A DNA stretch of 64,000 bases, taken from positions 162,179 through 226,178 of the forward strand of contig NZ_PPQS01000039.1 in assembly GCF_002902405.1 (NCBI RefSeq), in the 5' to 3' direction. Under the pieces are notes generated by a model that searched no databases, was not told the origin of the DNA, and saw only the letters and a program-made list of their open reading frames with translations. Shown in pieces: positions 19,658-27,728 of the stretch. Origin of the DNA: Staphylococcus schweitzeri (lineage in GTDB: Bacteria; Bacillota; Bacilli; Staphylococcales; Staphylococcaceae). A program made the position numbers and the translations under genes. Every line of letters starts with the position of its first letter. Position 1 is the stretch's first letter.

Positions 19658-21595
19658 TTATTTATGTTTTTTCAAACGAATCTCATCAACTAAGCTCCAA
19701 ATAAACTCGTCTTTTTCAATTGTTTCTTGGTCTTGTGAACCATAACGACGCACATTCACTTGATTATTTTCTACTTCTTTATCACCAACTACAATTTGGT
19801 AAGGGATTTTTTGCATTTGCGCTTCTCTAATTTTATAACCCATTTTTTCATTGCGATCATCAATATTCACTCGAACACCTTGAGATTTCAATTCATCTTG
19901 TAATTGACGGGCATATTCATAATGTAAATCAACGTTAACAGGAATAATTTGTACTTGTTTTGGTGCTAACCAAGTTGGGAATGCACCTTTAGTTTCTTCA
20001 GTTAAAAAGGCAACAAAACGTTCCATAGTTGAAACAACACCACGATGAATAACAACTGGTCGATGTTGTTCGCCGTCTTGACCAATATATGTTAAGTCAA
20101 AACGTTCTGGTAGCAAGAAATCAAGTTGCACTGTTGATAATGTCTCTTCTTTACCCATTGCAGTTTTTACTTGAACATCTAATTTCGGACCATAGAATGC
20201 CGCTTCACCAATTGCTTCTTCATATGATAAACCCAGCTCGTCCGCTGCTTCTTTAAGCATATTTTCAGCTTTATTCCACATGTCATCATCGTCAAAATAC
20301 TTTTCTTTATCTTCAGGATCTCTGTAACTTAATCTAAAACTGTAATCTTTGAAACCGAAATCTTTATAAACATCGATAATCATGTTAACAACACGTTTAA
20401 ATTCTTCTTTGATTTGATCCGGGCGAACAAATATATGTGAATCATTCAAAGTCATACCACGAACACGTTGTAATCCTGAAACTGCACCACTCGCTTCGTA
20501 TCTGTGCATAGTTCCTAACTCTGCGATACGAATCGGCAACTCACGATATGAATGCGGTTTATTAGCATAAATCATCATATGATGCGGACAGTTCATCGGG
20601 CGTAACACCATTGATTCAGTTTCATCTAATTGCATTGTCGGGAACATATCTTCTTGATAGTGATCCCAGTGTCCTGATGTTTTATATAAATCAACATTTG
20701 CAAGAACTGGTGTATAAACGTGGTCGTAACCCATGCTTACTTCTTTATCAACAATGTATCGTTCAATTTCACGTCTAATTGTTGCTCCATTTGGTAACCA
20801 AAGTGGTAAACCAGCACCTACCAATTGGCTATTTGTAAATAATTCTAATTCTTTACCAATTTTACGGTGATCACGTTCTTTACGTTCTTCTAACATTTTC
20901 AAATGTGCTTTTAAATCTTTTTTATCAAAAAAGGCAGTACCGTATATACGTTGTAACATTTTATTATTACTATCTCCACGCCAATATGCACCCGCAGTAG
21001 ATAATAATTTAAATTCTTTAATTTTAGCTGTTGATGGTACATGCACACCTCGGCATAAATCAGTAAAGTCGCCTTGGCTATATAATGTCACATTTTCATC
21101 TTCAGGTATTGCATCAATTAATTCTAACTTGTATACATCATTGCTGAAAAAAGCCTTCGCTTCTTCTCTTGAAACGACTTTACGTTCAATTTTAATATTT
21201 TCATTAACAATTTGTTTCATGGCTTTTTCAATTTGTTCAAAATCATCAGATGAAATGTTTTGGTCGATATCGAAGTCATAGTAAAAACCGCCATCAATTA
21301 CCGGCCCAACTCCAAATTTAACATCACCATATAATCTTTTAATTGCATGCGCCATTAAATGTGCAGTCGAATGACGCAATACTTCTAGCGCTTCCTCACT
21401 ACCAGGTGTCACAATTTCAATTGCCCCATCTATTTCAAGCGGTTGAGTTAAATCTACAAGCTGTCCATTAAATTTACCGGCTACAGCTTTTTTACGTAAT
21501 CCTGGGCTTATTGATTGAGCAATTTCTTCAGTTGTAGTCCCTTTATCAAATGCCTTTTGATTACCATCTGGAAATTGAATATTAATTTGTTCCAT
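19658..21595 (-). CDS. thrS: Threonyl-tRNA synthetase
   Basis: Class II synthetase with editing activity. The 645-residue protein begins with a TGS domain (1-63), then the SAD editing domain with HSTAH at 75-79, then the catalytic core with zinc-binding [10 protein letters not shown], and a C-terminal anticodon-binding domain. The ATG at 21595 is preceded by GGAGGG seven bases upstream; a longer upstream frame lacks a ribosome binding site and would intrude into the leader. The gene has its own promoter and T-box, so it responds to uncharged tRNA-Thr. Confidence 0.98.
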   Translation of the reverse strand: MEQINIQFPDGNQKAFDKGTTTEEIAQSISPGLRKKAVAGKFNGQLVDLTQPLEIDGAIEIVTPGSEEALEVLRHSTAHLMAHAIKRLYGDVKFGVGPVIDGGFYYDFDIDQNISSDDFEQIEKAMKQIVNENIKIERKVVSREEAKAFFSNDVYKLELIDAIPEDENVTLYSQGDFTDLCRGVHVPSTAKIKEFKLLSTAGAYWRGDSNNKMLQRIYGTAFFDKKDLKAHLKMLEERKERDHRKIGKELELFTNSQLVGAGLPLWLPNGATIRREIERYIVDKEVSMGYDHVYTPVLANVDLYKTSGHWDHYQEDMFPTMQLDETESMVLRPMNCPHHMMIYANKPHSYRELPIRIAELGTMHRYEASGAVSGLQRVRGMTLNDSHIFVRPDQIKEEFKRVVNMIIDVYKDFGFKDYSFRLSYRDPEDKEKYFDDDDMWNKAENMLKEAADELGLSYEEAIGEAAFYGPKLDVQVKTAMGKEETLSTVQLDFLLPERFDLTYIGQDGEQHRPVVIHRGVVSTMERFVAFLTEETKGAFPTWLAPKQVQIIPVNVDLHYEYARQLQDELKSQGVRVNIDDRNEKMGYKIREAQMQKIPYQIVVGDKEVENNQVNVRRYGSQDQETIEKDEFIWSLVDEIRLKKHK

Positions 21596-21737
21596 ATTAA
21601 ACCCTCCTATATGCTTTATAAGTATTTTCATCTGACCTCGTTAAAAAATTGAACAACAATCATCGTTCTTCCAACAACCATTTAAAAAATAAACAGGGAT
21701 CAAACGATACCAACTAATATTTATTTATGATTGAAAA

Positions 21738-21772
21738 ACAAAAAATCCCGCCCCCTATACAAGGGACGAGAT
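21738..21772 (-). terminator. Regulated terminator of the thrS T-box
   Basis: On the minus strand CTCGTCCCT pairs with GGGGGCGGG (with G-U pairs) and is followed by ATTTTTTG. It directly follows the T-box sequence. Confidence 0.88.
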
Positions 21773-21985
21773 CGTCGTGGTACCACCCTAGTTATTTAAT
21801 ACTATCAATTGTATTAAATATCTCTGCTTAAGATAACGGTCTTGAGCCGGGTATTCATTACAAATACCAAAAATGAAGTAGTAATCATCTAATTTATTAA
21901 CCATATTCTCATCAAGTAATGGCTTTCTGTGTAATATTGATTAGATTATCTTGTCTTCAATCATTTAAACGATTTAGATTTGATT
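21738..21985 (-). promoter_or_regulatory. T-box riboswitch leader of thrS
   Basis: Contains the T-box AGGGTGGTACCACG (plus-strand 21776-21789), the downstream terminator, and an upstream stem I region. The segment GAATACCCGG (21847-21856) contains ACC, a Thr codon, at 21850-21852 in the position expected of a specifier loop. Uncharged tRNA-Thr should therefore allow read-through. Confidence 0.92.
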
Positions 21986-21987
21986 TT

Positions 21988-22015
21988 ATTATACACCACT
22001 CATTTTAAATTTCAA
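21988..22015 (-). promoter_or_regulatory. Promoter of thrS, overlapping the end of dnaI
   Basis: Minus strand TTGAAA (22010-22015), 16-base spacer, TATAAT (21988-21993). The -35 contains the dnaI stop codon (22012-22014). Confidence 0.8.
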
Positions 22016-22932
22016 TTGTTTCTGAAATTTTCCCCTGATAAAAAGTATGGTGTAGACAAAGATTTGACACGTTCAATAATACGAGCAGCTTTAGTTTTTT
22101 CTTCGCCATCTCTTGTCATTGATAAGTGATGTTCCAACTCGCTATAATCAAAATTCGAACTAAAAAATGTAGGTAATTCATGGACCATACGATAATGTAA
22201 CAAAGGACCAATTACTTCATCCCTTACCCACGGCGTTACTTCCTCTGCACCTATATCGTCAAGCATTAGAATATTCGCTTCTCTTACACGATGTAATTTC
22301 TTCTCGAAAGAACCATCCTTAAAGCCACCCTTTAAAGTTCTAATAAACTCAGGTAAATATATAATTGTAGAGCGCACTTTTTTTGATTTAAGTTGATTTG
22401 CTATCGCACCTAAAATAAAAGATTTCCCTGTACCAAATGGTCCATATAAATATAATCCTTTAACCGTATCTCCGTTAGTAATTGCTGTGCAAATTTCATC
22501 AGCTGCCATTGCTACATCTAATCTATCTCGATTGCTCATATAAATATCTTTTAGTTTTGCATTTAAAGTATCTCGTTGCATATGATGAGATGTAATTAAC
22601 TCTGCTTCAAAACGTTCTTCGTCATATTTAATTTTACACGGACATTGCAAATAGCGAATTTTGATACGATTGTTATCAACGTATAACTCTGGAACATGAC
22701 CTTTTACGAAATTAGGACAATCTGCAAATTTATGACCATCATAATGTTTTTGTTGATCTTTATATTCTTGTAAAACATTCAAATCTTCATCAATCATTGT
22801 ATTTGTTAATTCAGACTGATGTTCTTGTAAAAACTGTTTAACATCTGGGTCATTGATGACTTCGTTTTTTATTTTTTTAATTCTTTTTTCAAAATCATTA
22901 GATGTTCCCATTATATTTTTAAATTGCTTCAT
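22012..22932 (-). CDS. dnaI: Primosomal protein DnaI, helicase loader
   Basis: AAA+ ATPase that loads the replicative helicase DnaC on oriC in Firmicutes. The 306-residue protein has an N-terminal helicase-binding domain with candidate zinc ligands C72, C97 and C99, Walker A GPFGTGKS (164-171) and Walker B ILMLDDIGAEE. The ATG at 22932 overlaps the dnaB stop by one base (TAATG), which suggests translational coupling; GGAGGAGG precedes it inside dnaB. Together with dnaB and nrdR it forms a replication-linked operon. Confidence 0.96.
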   Translation of the reverse strand: MKQFKNIMGTSNDFEKRIKKIKNEVINDPDVKQFLQEHQSELTNTMIDEDLNVLQEYKDQQKHYDGHKFADCPNFVKGHVPELYVDNNRIKIRYLQCPCKIKYDEERFEAELITSHHMQRDTLNAKLKDIYMSNRDRLDVAMAADEICTAITNGDTVKGLYLYGPFGTGKSFILGAIANQLKSKKVRSTIIYLPEFIRTLKGGFKDGSFEKKLHRVREANILMLDDIGAEEVTPWVRDEVIGPLLHYRMVHELPTFFSSNFDYSELEHHLSMTRDGEEKTKAARIIERVKSLSTPYFLSGENFRNN

Positions 22933-24335
22933 TATTGACTGTCCTCCTCCCATTTTTTAGATAATTTATCTAAAAATGCTTGTCGATCTTGTTCTAATTG
23001 TTGGTCATCTGAACTATTATGCTTTGTTGAATGATTATTATCTGGATTATCTCTGTTTTCCAACCATTTCGGCGTCTTTTCTTTTGATATACGTTTACGT
23101 TGTCCTGAATATGTACCACGCTTTTGATAATTAGCACTTGACGGTTCACTCTTAGGTTGGTTTACTTTTTTAGCATATTCATACGCCTCTTTAGCTGTCT
23201 TTATCCCTTTTTTCTTCCAATTCGATGCAATTTCAAAAATATATGCCTTAGGTAGTTTCATATCTTCTTTTAGCATAACAAATTGCAACAAAATGTTTAT
23301 GACACCAAATGACATTTTTTCACGTTCAATTAACTCTTCAATCATTGTCTTTTGAGAAACGGTTGGCTCTGATTCAGACCACGATGACAACATGTCAATC
23401 GGACTCGTTTGTTCTAATAAATCAAACCACTCATCACTTTGTGGTGCCAGATTTAATTCATTCGACTCATGCTTTTCAGATAATGATGAAGTTGCCGATT
23501 TAACTTGTAATTTAGGCATTTGATTGTCATGTTCTATTAAGTAATATGAACGTGCTTGTTTTCGCATTTCTTCGAACGATAGTTGTTGACCACTAGTGAT
23601 TGAATTTAAAATTACATACTTCATCCCATCTGGTGTCAAACCATATAATGTAGCAAGTTGTGTAATTAAACGTTTTGCATCTTTTGTCACTATGTCTTGA
23701 CTAATGAAATGTTTATTTAACATTTGTCTCAACATATCAAAATCAAACGTTTCATTTGTTAAATCTATACCTTGATATGACTGATTGATAGGAATGTCAC
23801 GCGTATCAATATCAACTTTTGTTGAAGGAACTTTAAACACCTCAGTAAACTGCCTAGTTGTTTGCTTATAATCAGTTAAGTCGACTTCTTTATACTCAAA
23901 ATATTTTTTTAATTCCTGAAATCGACGATGTTCTACTTCACTATATAAAAAGATTGACAACATAGGATCATTAAAAAATAAATGTGCTGTAGGCGGTTGA
24001 ATCAGCTGATAAACAAATTGAGTTTCTTGTTCATCATGTTTGACATATGTCTTGATTAAACCAATCGCTTCTAGCAAATCCATTTGCTGTCTAAACTCTA
24101 ATAAATTAATTTTAAGTTCATTCATAAATATATAGTGCGATAATATCGAAGTTGTATTACGATTTTTTTCAACAAACTGAGTCATAAAGTGATATAAACC
24201 TACTGCTTGTGTACCGATTAAAGGTGTATATAATCGATTTAAAACTTCTAAATGATTTGTATTTAAATCATAGTGTTGCATAACTTGAAATTGATCCTTT
24301 GGTCTTAAGCCAAATTCAAAGGCTTGACGTCCCAT
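22932..24335 (-). CDS. dnaB: Replication initiation and membrane attachment protein DnaB
   Basis: Firmicute DnaB (not the E. coli helicase) works with DnaD and DnaI to load the replicative helicase and helps attach the origin to the membrane. The 467-residue protein has the DnaB/DnaD-type winged-helix N-terminal part, a central DDBH2 region near 330-400 (SFGVINILLQFV, IFEIASNWKKKGIKTAKEAYEYA), and a basic, low-complexity C-terminal tail. It starts directly after the nrdR stop and overlaps dnaI by one base, so all three are likely one transcript. Confidence 0.95.
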   Translation of the reverse strand: MGRQAFEFGLRPKDQFQVMQHYDLNTNHLEVLNRLYTPLIGTQAVGLYHFMTQFVEKNRNTTSILSHYIFMNELKINLLEFRQQMDLLEAIGLIKTYVKHDEQETQFVYQLIQPPTAHLFFNDPMLSIFLYSEVEHRRFQELKKYFEYKEVDLTDYKQTTRQFTEVFKVPSTKVDIDTRDIPINQSYQGIDLTNETFDFDMLRQMLNKHFISQDIVTKDAKRLITQLATLYGLTPDGMKYVILNSITSGQQLSFEEMRKQARSYYLIEHDNQMPKLQVKSATSSLSEKHESNELNLAPQSDEWFDLLEQTSPIDMLSSWSESEPTVSQKTMIEELIEREKMSFGVINILLQFVMLKEDMKLPKAYIFEIASNWKKKGIKTAKEAYEYAKKVNQPKSEPSSANYQKRGTYSGQRKRISKEKTPKWLENRDNPDNNHSTKHNSSDDQQLEQDRQAFLDKLSKKWEEDSQ

Positions 24336-24806
24336 TTATGCATCACTCCGTTTATTTTCACTTAAAATCCCTTGCATTGATGCCAATAATTGGTCAACAT
24401 CTTTAAACTCTTTATAAACAGATGCAAATCTCACATAAGAGACTTGATCAACATGCATCAATAAATTCATCACATGCTCACCTATATCTCGTGAAGATAT
24501 TTCTGTATGACCTTCATCTCTCAATTGCCATTCAACTTTATTAGTTATATCTTCAAGTTGTTGATATCTAACTGGACGCTTTTCACATGAACGCACAAGT
24601 CCATTAAGTATTTTTTCTCTTGAAAATTGCTCTCTTGTGCCATCTTTTTTCACAACAATAAGCTGACTGACTTCGATATGTTCAAATGTAGTGAAACGTG
24701 TTCCACAATTTTCACATTCTCTTCGTCTACGAATGGCATTTAATTCATCGGCATGCCTTGAATCTACGACTTTAGATTGTGTAGAATTACATTTCGGGCA
24801 TTTCAT
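24336..24806 (-). CDS. nrdR: Transcriptional repressor NrdR
   Basis: Represses ribonucleotide reductase genes when dATP is high. The 156-residue product has a zinc ribbon with C3, C6, C31 and C34 (MKCPKC...CENCGTRF) followed by an ATP-cone domain from about residue 46. The ATG at 24806 follows GAGGGTGAT and gives the standard N-terminus; a longer frame starting at 24839 would bury the zinc ribbon. Position at the head of dnaB-dnaI ties nucleotide supply to replication initiation. Confidence 0.97.
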   Translation of the reverse strand: MKCPKCNSTQSKVVDSRHADELNAIRRRRECENCGTRFTTFEHIEVSQLIVVKKDGTREQFSREKILNGLVRSCEKRPVRYQQLEDITNKVEWQLRDEGHTEISSRDIGEHVMNLLMHVDQVSYVRFASVYKEFKDVDQLLASMQGILSENKRSDA

Positions 24807-24970
24807 TACATCACCCTCTTTATTTTGATTATGCCTCATTATACTATAAATCCATAGATGAAAAAAGAATCCCTCAATTTATTATTTTGTTCTAAAAAAT
24901 GAACTAAAAAGTAAATGCATTCCATTTTTTAGAAAAGCAAAATGATTGATACTTACGTTCAACACTACAA

Positions 24971-25000
24971 AAAACCTAACTCCTATATCAGAGCTAGGTC
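24971..25000 (-). terminator. Terminator after gapB
   Basis: On the minus strand GACCTAGCTCTGATATAGG with AGTTAGGTTTTTTG forms a hairpin with a U-run, 18 bases after the gapB stop. Confidence 0.8.
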
Positions 25001-25017
25001 AAATTTTAAAAATTATT

Positions 25018-26043
25018 TTAACTTGCACTTACTGTTGTCTTTGATTTTAAAAGTTCACCAAGTTGTTCTGCTACATCTACAACTCTATTTGAATATCCCC
25101 ATTCGTTGTCATACCATGCAATGACTTTTACTTTATTACCATCCATAACCATTGTTGATTGAGCATCAATAATAGCTGAATGTGGGTTTGTATTAAAATC
25201 TACTGACACAAGCGGTTGATGTTCGACTTCAACGATACCTTTTAGCTCTGCATTTTCAAAAGCTTGGTTAACTTCATCAGCAGTTACTTCTTTATCTAAA
25301 TCAACGACTAAATCAACTAACGATACATTTTTTGTTGGAACACGCAGTGCCATACCATGTAATTTACCTTCTAATTCTGGCAACACTTCTTTTAACGCTT
25401 TCGCTGCACCAGTTGATGTCGGAATAATACTTTCATTACATGAACGCGCGCGTCTTAAATCTTTATGTGGATTATCAATATTTTTTTGGTCATTTGTTAT
25501 CGCATGAACTGTAGTCATTAATCCATTAATAATTCCAAATTGATCATTTAAAACTTTCGCTACAGGTCCAATACAGTTCGTAGTGCATGACGCATTACTA
25601 AAAATATCAAATTCCTCAATATCTAATTGATGATCATTTACGCCTTTTACGACCATTTGAACATGACCACCTTTTGATGGACCAGTTAATAATACTTTCT
25701 TAGCACCAGCTTTAATATGCGCAATAGCTTTATCACCATGATTAAATTTACCAGTAGCATCTATTGCAATATCAATATCCAATTCTTTCCATGGCAAGTT
25801 TTCAGGATTTCTATCAGCAACTAATTTAATTTGATGGTCACCAACTTGTAAACCATTTTCGATTGGTTCGACTTTTAAACTATACTTACCATGTGTAGTA
25901 TCATAATTGATTAAATGTGCAATCGTTTCGGGTGGATAACTAGCATTAATTGCTACTACATTAAGATTTTTATTTTGTAATGCAATACGTAATACCATTC
26001 TTCCAATTCTACCCATACCATTAATTGCAATATTCGTTGACAT
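25018..26043 (-). CDS. gapB: Glyceraldehyde-3-phosphate dehydrogenase, gluconeogenic type
   Basis: Oxidises or reduces glyceraldehyde-3-phosphate; in Firmicutes the second GAPDH of this type (GapB) serves gluconeogenesis. The 341-residue protein has the NAD(P) fold INGMGRIGRMVLRI at 7-20 and the catalytic cysteine C153 in SNASCTTNCIGP. The residue after the first strand is N33 where the glycolytic enzyme often has D, in line with NADP use. The ATG at 26043 follows AAGGGGTG. A cre-like site overlaps the likely -35, consistent with repression by glucose. The glycolytic copy is not in this window. Confidence 0.93.
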   Translation of the reverse strand: MSTNIAINGMGRIGRMVLRIALQNKNLNVVAINASYPPETIAHLINYDTTHGKYSLKVEPIENGLQVGDHQIKLVADRNPENLPWKELDIDIAIDATGKFNHGDKAIAHIKAGAKKVLLTGPSKGGHVQMVVKGVNDHQLDIEEFDIFSNASCTTNCIGPVAKVLNDQFGIINGLMTTVHAITNDQKNIDNPHKDLRRARSCNESIIPTSTGAAKALKEVLPELEGKLHGMALRVPTKNVSLVDLVVDLDKEVTADEVNQAFENAELKGIVEVEHQPLVSVDFNTNPHSAIIDAQSTMVMDGNKVKVIAWYDNEWGYSNRVVDVAEQLGELLKSKTTVSAS

Positions 26044-26086
26044 TAAAAGCACCCCTTGATTTTTATGTGTTATACTTTATGGCATT

Positions 26087-26124
26087 AGTATAACATATTA
26101 TCCAGCTTTTGAAAGCGTTTTCTA
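26087..26124 (-). promoter_or_regulatory. gapB promoter region with candidate cre site
   Basis: TATACT (26087-26092, minus strand) is a likely -10. The plus-strand 26109-26124 segment TTGAAAGCGTTTTCTA matches the cre consensus WTGNNARCGNWWWCAW with one mismatch and covers the expected -35 position, so bound CcpA would block RNA polymerase. No experimental support is visible here. Confidence 0.5.
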
Positions 26125-26142
26125 TAAAACGTTTATCTTTTT

Positions 26143-26193
26143 ATAAAAAAGCCATTACTTAAGTACGCGACAAATTGTACTTCAAGTAATGAC
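26143..26193 (-). terminator. Terminator after coaE (coaE-mutM-polA group)
   Basis: GCCATTACTTAAGTAC pairs with GTACTTCAAGTAATGAC with one bulged base; on the minus strand the hairpin is followed by TTTTTTAT. It lies 12 bases past the coaE stop. Confidence 0.85.
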
Positions 26194-26204
26194 TTCTATA
26201 AATA

Positions 26205-26825
26205 TTATTCTTCTCCATAGTTTGGCTTTTCAATATATCCTTCTTCTTCTAACAATCTTTCAAGATTTTGTTTCAACTCTAACTTATCTCCAAGATTATC
26301 AATAACATGATCAGCCATTCTACTTTTCTTATCAATAGAAATTTGACTATACACACGCGCTTTTGCGTCTTCTAATGATAAATCGTTACGTTGCATCAAT
26401 CTATCAATTTGAATACTTTCAGATGTATAAACAACCCACACTTCATCTACTGTGTTTTCTAATTCATTTTCATATAACAATGGAATATCCATAATCACAT
26501 TAAAACCTTGATTTAAATATTCATTCTTTTCAGCTTCCATAATTTCTCGAACAATAGGATGAACAATAGCATTTAATTCTAAACGTTTTTCTGGTTGATT
26601 AAATACTAAATCTCCCATATATTGTCTATCCATTTCGCCATTTTCATCAATTGCTTCTTCACCAAAGGTTTCACGTACTTGAGCTAAACCTTTACTTCCT
26701 TTTCCAACAGCTTTTCTCGCTGCTTTATCAGCATCCACCACTTTAAATCCAAAGACAGTTAATAGTTCTGATACTGTTGATTTTCCTGAGGCAATCCCGC
26801 CTGTAAGACCAATAACTTTCGGCAT
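26205..26825 (-). CDS. coaE: Dephospho-CoA kinase
   Basis: Last step of coenzyme A synthesis, phosphorylating the ribose 3'-hydroxyl of dephospho-CoA. The 206-residue P-loop kinase starts [16 protein letters not shown], with the Walker motif at 9-16, and has the conserved DADKAAR motif (31-37) and the IVHPIVRE segment. It lies 15 bases downstream of mutM in a polA-mutM-coaE run, the arrangement usual in Firmicutes. Confidence 0.97.
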   Translation of the reverse strand: MPKVIGLTGGIASGKSTVSELLTVFGFKVVDADKAARKAVGKGSKGLAQVRETFGEEAIDENGEMDRQYMGDLVFNQPEKRLELNAIVHPIVREIMEAEKNEYLNQGFNVIMDIPLLYENELENTVDEVWVVYTSESIQIDRLMQRNDLSLEDAKARVYSQISIDKKSRMADHVIDNLGDKLELKQNLERLLEEEGYIEKPNYGEE

Positions 26826-26840
26826 AATCTCACTCTCTCT

Positions 26841-27713
26841 TTATTTTTGACATATTGGACAAAAATGACTATTTCTTGTCGCGATAATTTTTGTTTCTAT
26901 TGGACTATTACAAACTTTACAAGTTACTTGTTTATAAACGTTTAGATGTAATTGCATTTCACCTGTTTTACCATCAGCGTGACGGTAATCTGAAATACTT
27001 GTTCCACCATATTTTATACCTTCTTCTAAAACTTCACGAACGTAATAAAATACCATTTCTTGTTGCTGATGTGATAAATCCTTCACTTTTTTATCAGGTA
27101 GCACACCTGCACGGAATAATGCTTCACAAGCATATATATTTCCGCAACCAGCAATAACTTTATGATCTAAAATAACTTGTTTAATCGACTTATTTATATT
27201 CGACTTGTGGTTGATTCGATCTAAATAATATGGCATTGCTTCTTTTGTAAAAGGTTCAGGTGCTATTTCTAAAAACGAAGGATATGAAGCAACTGATGCA
27301 ACGTTTCTAATTTCGCCAAATCGACGTATATCAGAATAAATTAACTTTTTATTATTTGAAAGCTCAAATATTACATGCCAATGTTTACGATAATTTGGTA
27401 TTTCAATATCATCAAGTTCATCTACAATAAAAAAGCCACCTGCCATGCCTAAATGGCTAATTAATATGCGTTTATTTTGTTGATTATTTAATTGAAAAAC
27501 AATATATTTACTTCTTCGTTCTACATTTGTAATAGTATAACCCTCTGACAAAGATTTGAATGTATCTAGCTCCATTCCTTTTACTATTGTTTCTTTGCCT
27601 TGCGCTTTTCCTTCGATAACTTTATTCGAAAATATAACTTTATTAATTGATTCATTTATAATGAAGGGTTCAATTCCTCTTTTTACATGTTCAACTTCTG
27701 GTAATTCTGGCAT
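26841..27713 (-). CDS. mutM: Formamidopyrimidine-DNA glycosylase
   Basis: Removes 8-oxoguanine and formamidopyrimidines and nicks the abasic site. The 290-residue protein has the catalytic PELPEVE start (P2 and E3) and a C-terminal zinc finger with C265, C268, C285 and C288, with R280 before HFC for phosphate contact. It lies 15 bases after polA, putting two repair enzymes in one transcript. Confidence 0.97.
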   Translation of the reverse strand: MPELPEVEHVKRGIEPFIINESINKVIFSNKVIEGKAQGKETIVKGMELDTFKSLSEGYTITNVERRSKYIVFQLNNQQNKRILISHLGMAGGFFIVDELDDIEIPNYRKHWHVIFELSNNKKLIYSDIRRFGEIRNVASVASYPSFLEIAPEPFTKEAMPYYLDRINHKSNINKSIKQVILDHKVIAGCGNIYACEALFRAGVLPDKKVKDLSHQQQEMVFYYVREVLEEGIKYGGTSISDYRHADGKTGEMQLHLNVYKQVTCKVCNSPIETKIIATRNSHFCPICQK

Positions 27714-27728
27714 ACTGTTTTCCTCTCT

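Noticed and set aside
22930..22936. Frameshift at the dnaB-dnaI junction
   Set aside because: The one-base TAATG overlap is a normal coupled stop-start; both proteins have full length.
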